This document shows, in pieces, positions 58,152 through 64,000 of a DNA stretch of 64,000 nt. The notes under the pieces were generated by a model, which did not search any database, had not been told where the DNA came from, and was given only the letters and a program-made list of their open reading frames with translations. This stretch comes from Siniperca chuatsi (lineage: Eukaryota; Chordata; Actinopteri; Centrarchiformes; Sinipercidae): the NCBI RefSeq assembly GCF_020085105.1, contig NC_058046.1, positions 21,869,175 through 21,933,174 on the forward strand. The letters run 5' to 3'. Made by a program: the position numbers and the translations under genes. The first letter of the stretch is position 1, and each line of letters opens with the position of its first letter.

Positions 58152-61150
58152 AACAGACCCTCACTGTGCCCCATGTCACAATGTCACTCTTCCTTTGTTT
58201 TCCACTTAACTCTCAATCACAGATCTTTTGAGATTATCGTAGTTACCTTAGTGCAAACTTCTGCTTATGAAAAAAGGCAGTAGAAGGCCCTTACTGCTGC
58301 CATGTTACTGCATTTGCACTAAACCAGTCTTATTAGATCTGTCAAAAGGTAGAGTGGAAAGTGGCATTTGAAAGAGGACATTTGAATAGAAGTGGCCATT
58401 TTCACTTCACATCCCAGTTCTCGATCCCCTTTGCATCACGTGTAAACCTGCACAGCACCTGGAGGGCCACCTGGTGGTGGAAAAAGGCAGTGTGGAAATC
58501 TTATTTCATTGTTGAAACCTTGAGATACATCTTAATTATCTATACTATGTTTAAAAAAAATATATATATATCAGAATTCGGTATATTACAGTAAATTACC
58601 ACTAGACATTCTGTGTGATTGACATATACTCTAGCAAGCAGAAACCAAAACACCGAACTTGCATCAGACAATTTGAACGTTAAAATGGGTTTTTACAAGA
58701 CAGTAGAAATGACTATGATTTTTTTGAATGTGTGTTATCAGCCACTATCTTTTTAGTCATAAATTACCTGGGAATGTTAGGAAATGCCATTTGTTGATGC
58801 AGAGATTTATTTTTTAAGTAGTCCAGTTACTACTATTCTGACTATGTGTAGCTGCCTAGAGATTGCCAAACTTAATGCACAGGTTTTAACATGTGGTTTG
58901 GACATTGCCTTTTTTCACATCAAGTGGGCCTCTGGTGGCTTTACTGATCTAACCAATGCCTGGTGTAAGACATATGGTTAAAGACTCCTTTTTAACCTAT
59001 GCTGAAATCAGGCTACATTGGTTATCAGAGAAGGTCTAGTAGAGCAGAGAGTTATAAACTATCCAGCCTTTGTGTTCAAACTAGGAGAGAAAGAGAGGAA
59101 ACAGTGTAACTCAGGAGAAATGGAGTGAGTATTTAAAGGAAATGATGCTTATATGAAATGAAGTTTATATCTAAAAACACTTGAGAAACAAATGTCCACT
59201 CCAGCATTTTATTTGTACAATTGCTTTTGTCACATTGTCTTTATTTCTCTGAATTTATTTTATTTTTGGGGGGTTGTATTTAGATGTTCTGTAAATTCAT
59301 TAGAAATCATGGTATCAACACTCCTTTAATGAGTTGCGGTAAGAAGAATCCATCCCTAAAATGAATCCTCTTGCTTGTGATCAAATTGAATATAAACTAT
59401 ACCCTAAATATTAAATGTATAGAGTTGTGTTAAGGACATCCGTGTGTGTGTTGGCAGGTGGGTGTGTGGGTTTATATAACAAGAGAACAAACTTATCGGC
59501 TAGGCTCTGTTCACTGCTCTGATCTACCATGATCATTAATGATACATTATAACACAGTCACATGATCTCAGATTAACACAAGAAAGAGGTAAAGCTTTGC
59601 TCATGTAATAAATCTGTTTTACCTATATTTAGGGATGGAAATTTAGGTCGGAACAGAGCAAGTTTTCTGGGAGTTTGTTCCAGATATGTGGTGCATGATG
59701 CAATTTACTCATAATTTATTAAAAATTCACATTGTTGGCATAAAAAGATAGTGACCAAATAGCACTGCACACAAACATCTTGACATTTGATCTTTTCATC
59801 CTCACCACATTCTGAAAAAACAGTTTCTGCTCATGTTCATGTCCCAAAAAGATCATTACTGGCACTGTTAATGAACAGTACTTGATGCTAAAGAGAAATG
59901 GTGCCTACAAAATAATCAGATAGATTGTTACTGGCAGTATATATTTGTGATGAAGAAACAGTAATGCTATCAAGTTAGCTTTAAGTGTCACTAGAGTGTG
60001 ATGTTGACACAAACATTTGTTGTACTTTTTGATGTGGCAGGTCTTAAGTTTTGTATACATTGAACAGCTGAGTCAAATCCAATAAATAGTCACAGTTATA
60101 GCAGACTACAACTTCCTCAAGGTCATGACATTTCTCAGAGATACTATTATATTGTCCTAATATTTCACATCTATATGTAAATTTGATGTTTGCACTTATC
60201 TCAGTGAGACGTAGTACTGACAGTCAACCTGCCAAGGTTGTCTATAAGATCGCTATATTTGTGCTCTGACCGTCTGCTACAGTCTACTATAGTGAGTAAA
60301 CTAAAGATCTAAAATTGTGTTTAATGTAAAATGTGAGAATTGAGTAACCCTGAACACAAACACATACACACACCCTCACAGCTAAAATGTGTCTGAAAAA
60401 TGAACCAGTTAAATTAAAACTACCAATTAGTCTATTTCATTTGTAGTATTATCTTACACACTGTTGTCAAGGGCATTGGAAGTATCATGCATTAGTTTTA
60501 AAATATGTTTAAATATATATACTAGGCCATTGTGTAAATTTTAATCTCAGGATTTTGTATTAGGACCATCTAACCACCTGCATTAAAGTGCCTGCATGAT
60601 GCTTAGTGTCTATTCATAATCAGTTCATGTTCCATGATATAGACCTCACAGTATGCTGCAGACAGAGCTGAGAAACAACTCAACAGCACTATGAATATAA
60701 AAAAATGCTGTTTGTTTTGTACAAAATGTGTAGTATTCAATGTGCAGCTTTTTCTCTGACAGACTGTGCAGCTTCAGGTTGTGAACATTTAATATAATGT
60801 TAAAGGCAAAGTTACCTACACATACATTTTGGAATAGTATTATTTAAAAGAAACTATTTAGAAACAGTTTACCCCATTAAGTGTTGGCTTGTGTGTCTGT
60901 CCAGTTGTATTTGTTACTGACTACTCGTCCACTATGAATTTTTGTGTTGTGGAAGGCTTTGGTTTCTCATGTGATTCTTGTCGTCCCCATAAGGAAAATT
61001 TACTCCATATGTAATTGAAGTGTGCATTCATATAGTGCTGTGTCAGTAATATTGCCTCAGCGTTTGTATGCAGATAGCAGCACGTTTGTGCTGCCTCTTA
61101 ATACCTATGTGCTGTTAAAAGTGCAGAATAAAACCTGTTTTATACTGGCT
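58152..61150 (+). other. me2: me2 3' UTR and short spacer
   Basis: AT-rich sequence after the me2 stop with several AATAAA signals. The last one, 61127-61132, lies about 290 bp before the elac1 ATG. If used, the me2 3' UTR is close to 3 kb. A TA-rich run is near 58558-58572. No coding gene is seen between. Confidence 0.45.
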
Positions 61151-61358
61151 CCTCTGGCTGCTGATTTTACATTTTTAAATGTTTCTTTATTTATCCAAAT
61201 TTAGTTTTGTTTCCCTGCAGATTTGGGCACTGTTATGATTTATTTGTTTTAATCAATTTCTAGTCTTTGAATGGTATTATGTTAAGTGCCATGCATTTAA
61301 TTGAACCTACCGTTTCATTTACGAGAAATCCGACTTGAACGCCGCACCGTCGCTCGTG

Positions 61359-61376
61359 TTACGTCATCACCATGTG
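61359..61376 (+). promoter_or_regulatory. elac1: CRE/ATF-like site and E-box in elac1 promoter
   Basis: TTACGTCATCA (61359-61369) resembles a CRE/ATF site and is followed at 61370-61377 by CCATGTGA, an E-box core. They lie about 50 bp before the elac1 start codon in a CpG-containing, TATA-less stretch. This is the usual look of a housekeeping promoter. Binding is inferred. Confidence 0.35.
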
Positions 61377-61417
61377 ACTGTTTACAGTCCTTTCAGTTTC
61401 CTTGTGATTTTGGGAGG

Positions 61418-63978
61418 ATGAGCATGGATATGACTTTCCTCGGGACCGGCTCGGCCTACCCGTCTCCTCACCGCGGTGCCTCGGCTCTGGTGCTGCGGAC
61501 AGACGGGGAGTGCTGGCTGTTTGACTGCGGGGAGGGAACCCAGACCCAAATGATGAAGAGCCAACTCAGAGCCGGTGAGTCACTGCAGCTCCTCGCGCAG
61601 CCTGCCTCGCCTTTAAAAGTTTCGGGGAAACTTAACAAGGTCTTAAAAGTTCTTGAAAACCAACCTTGAATAAACTTTTATTCAAATGTACCTACCACCA
61701 CCCACACTCTGTCTCTGTATCGTAAATTCTTCCTCTCCAAAAGTAGAGTGCAGTATTTAAGTTAAAACGAAGTCCACTTGATTTTAGAATGTACTTAAAA
61801 CACATGAAAAATGTTCAAAACTATACTCATTTGAGTACTTGTAAATAGTTTCTTTTTACTCTTGACACTGGAAAATAAAATATTTTGCTATGACTTGACT
61901 TTGACGTGTTTTCTCATTCCCATTATAGCACCTGTAGTGTGTAATAATGTCATGTTTTCTACCCAGGTCGAATCACAAAGGTTTTCATCTCCCACCTGCA
62001 TGGAGATCACCTGTTTGGTCTCCCTGGTCTCCTTTGCACTGTGAGCCTAAACACCAACCCCGACCCCCAGCAGAACCTGAGCTGTGTGGATATCTATGGG
62101 CCCCGGGGCCTCCGTCATTTTCTAAGGGTGACACTTGGCCTCACAGGATCACAGCTGCTCTTCCCTTATGCAGGCAGGTGCAAAATGTACAACCTGAGCT
62201 CTAATGTGTCCACACTACTGCAGTCTTGAAAAAAAAAAACTGATCTAGGAGTTTCAGCACAAACGACCAATGTAAACACCCCAGCTGTCTGCTATTGTGT
62301 TCTCAGGGAAACACTAGCTATTCAACTGTTATATATAATTGTGAGTATGACTGCCACTTTCAGGATAGCTTACAAATCTGCTGCCTCGGTGTGATATTGT
62401 GTGAAAGAAACCTCAAAGGTAAAATCAGTTGTGCATACAGAAGATATTACACTTCATTCAGATGTAGATTTTTTCTAACTCTCCATACTAGTTATTAAAT
62501 GTTGTCACTGTTGTGTCAAAATTAGTATATCCACAACTTTTTTGATACAAAGAAAATGGACTTTACATAGCAGACAAGTATAGTATATAGTATATGGAAA
62601 GACATTTTGAGCAGCAGGGCAAAACCTCTCCTTCAGGTTGAGTGTGCATGCTAGACAATGGGCTGCTACACATAGTAAGAAAAAATGCCTTGATATATAT
62701 CTTGAACACCTAGCATGTCCACGCTTTCTTCAATTCATACAACAGCATGTAATCTTTGCAATAAAGATGATATTTTGCAAAACTTTTTCACCTGTAAATC
62801 ACAGGTTTACCTGTGTACAGCTGTCTGGTTCACTATTTCTTTATATGAAAACTTATATATACAAACACTTTTTCAGCCACCTTTATTTGCGGTATTTTAC
62901 ACAGCAAACGAAGAAGTTCGTACTTCTAGTCTAATTTACTTTGTTCATTCTTATCTTTGTTGTTTTATTGTACTTAATTCTAATGTACTCTGCTCTCATC
63001 TCATCTATGATATATATGTTGCTGTAGTACATGAGCTGGAGCCCACAGCTGACCAGAGTCCAGAAGAGGGACAGCTCAGCCTCGAGGTAAGTGACTGATT
63101 TTGGTGTTATTCCTGTGTGGTGATAAATCACACCTTAACTCTCTGTATAGTGCAAAGCACAATACAGCGCACTTTCAATAGGGCTGGACCGATTTATATA
63201 GATAAATCATGCCAATATTAGTCTTTTTGCAAATACCAGGTCTGGATCTAGACTTCATTTCTTTTAACTATGATATAAAAGAGGTCAGTCTTTATGGTTC
63301 CCTTATGAAAAAATGTTGCACTTATTTGCCTACTGGCTTATAGTTTTGGTCAAGCCCGAAAAATTAGGCCCGGCTCGACTCAAACTGGTGTGGATTCTGT
63401 TTTAACTCTACCCCAAACTACCAAAGCATGTAATGAGCTTCAACCTGTCATACCACAGCAGAGTTTTGGATTGAAGACATTTAATGTGTACCTTGTCAGC
63501 ATGCATTAAACTTAAGACTTTCCTTTCTGTGAGGTCAACGTATAATCTTAAACTTTATCTGCATCCAATTTTCAATGTTAATATGTGCCATTTAAAACTT
63601 CCATGTCCAAATGTCAACTACGAAAATCATCTTTATTTTGAGCTTGACTTCCATTCATTTATTTAAATTCATTTGAAAATATTTCCTCAGCCCAAGAGTC
63701 GTGACAGTGTTCCCCACCCGCACAGGAGCGTGTAATCTTCAATGTTTTGTGTTTTGTGTCTCTTCAGATGACAGCGGAGTGCGGCCCTCTGCATCCACAG
63801 GAGCAGCCGGGCAGGACGATCTCCCTGGATGTTTCCAGTGACTGTTACCTCCTCTTTGAAGACAAGAAGTTTGTGGTCAAGGCCTTTAGGTTGTTTCACC
63901 GCATCCCATCCTTTGGTTTTTGCATTCAGGAGCATGATCGACCCGGAAGACTGAAGACTGAACTCCTGAAGGAACTAG
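61418..63978 (+). CDS. elac1: Zinc phosphodiesterase ELAC1 (short tRNase Z), partial, first four coding exons
   Basis: Short-form tRNase Z, a zinc-dependent metallo-beta-lactamase-fold endonuclease that processes tRNA 3' ends. In human it also trims 2',3'-cyclic phosphate on tRNAs cleaved during ribosome rescue. Exons: 61418-61574, 61967-62173, 63028-63086, 63768-63978, giving 211 codons; human is 363 aa, so about 150 residues lie beyond the right edge. [17 protein letters not shown] and [13 protein letters not shown] match human ELAC1 almost throughout. The metal-binding HLHGDH is at residues 62-67 (H62, H64, D66, H67). [10 protein letters not shown] and [17 protein letters not shown] continue the match. 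Exon 4 ends at a donor (CTAG|gtaaat). Intron 2 uses a GC donor. The start is the first in-frame ATG and equals the human start. ELAC2 is excluded by the lack of the long N-terminal half. Confidence 0.95.
62174..63027 (+). other. elac1: elac1 intron 2, GC-AG type
   Basis: The frame breaks at CCTTATGCAG|gcaggt and resumes at gctgtag|TACATGAG. This yields LLFPYAVHELEP, aligned residue for residue with human LVFHYVVHELVP. The alternative GT 4 nt downstream (GGCAG|gtgcaa) would put the next exon into a stop. The intron holds no gene. Confidence 0.75.
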
Positions 63979-64000
63979 GTAAATGCACTTTGTACTTTTG

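Overview
This is vertebrate nuclear DNA, almost certainly from a ray-finned (teleost, probably spiny-rayed) fish. The genes are split by GT-AG introns with long AT-rich non-coding stretches between them. Their proteins match fish or vertebrate orthologues, including the fish tetraspanin Tspan36. The interspersed repeats (a tRNA-derived SINE, a LINE-like 3' tail, a GTGGTGGAA-ended element, many CA/TA/GA microsatellites) are typical of teleosts. No bacterial, organellar or viral-type gene and no CRISPR array is visible.

Six protein-coding genes are supported. On the minus strand lie mpeg1 (perforin-2, two coding exons, 1008-3551) and a divergent linker histone H1 (single exon, 7786-8349). On the plus strand lie tspan36 (seven coding exons, 11600-17877), mapk4/ERK4 (eight coding exons, 28487-40274), me2 (mitochondrial NAD-dependent malic enzyme, fourteen coding exons, 49280-58151) and the first four coding exons of elac1 (short tRNase Z, from 61418, running off the right edge). 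Every exon junction was placed by reading-frame continuity plus recalled family sequences, and all frames close.

Layout: 0-4.5 kb is mpeg1 and a promoter with ISRE-, PU.1- and E-box-like sites. 4.5-7.5 kb is repeat-rich spacer with a near-perfect 182-bp palindrome and a long AT array. 7.5-8.6 kb is the H1 gene with an H1-box. 11.4-18.8 kb is tspan36, whose promoter carries two abutting M-box-type E-boxes. 18.8-28.4 kb is spacer plus candidate untranslated first exons for mapk4. 28.4-43.1 kb is mapk4 and its long 3' UTR. 44.3-61.1 kb is me2 with an untranslated first exon and a roughly 3-kb 3' UTR. 61.4 kb onward is elac1. The order mapk4, me2, elac1 in one orientation matches the vertebrate block that in human (18q21) continues to SMAD4.

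The genes do not form a pathway: they cover macrophage pore formation, chromatin, pigment-cell membrane organisation, atypical MAPK signalling, mitochondrial malate oxidation and tRNA 3' processing. I found no new multi-gene system. The most unusual points are an interrupted 23-bp direct repeat at the two ends of one mapk4 intron (possible recent intron gain), an Arg-to-Cys change in the ERK4 activation segment, two GC-AG introns in adjacent genes, and a nearly lysine-free Mpeg1 cytoplasmic tail.
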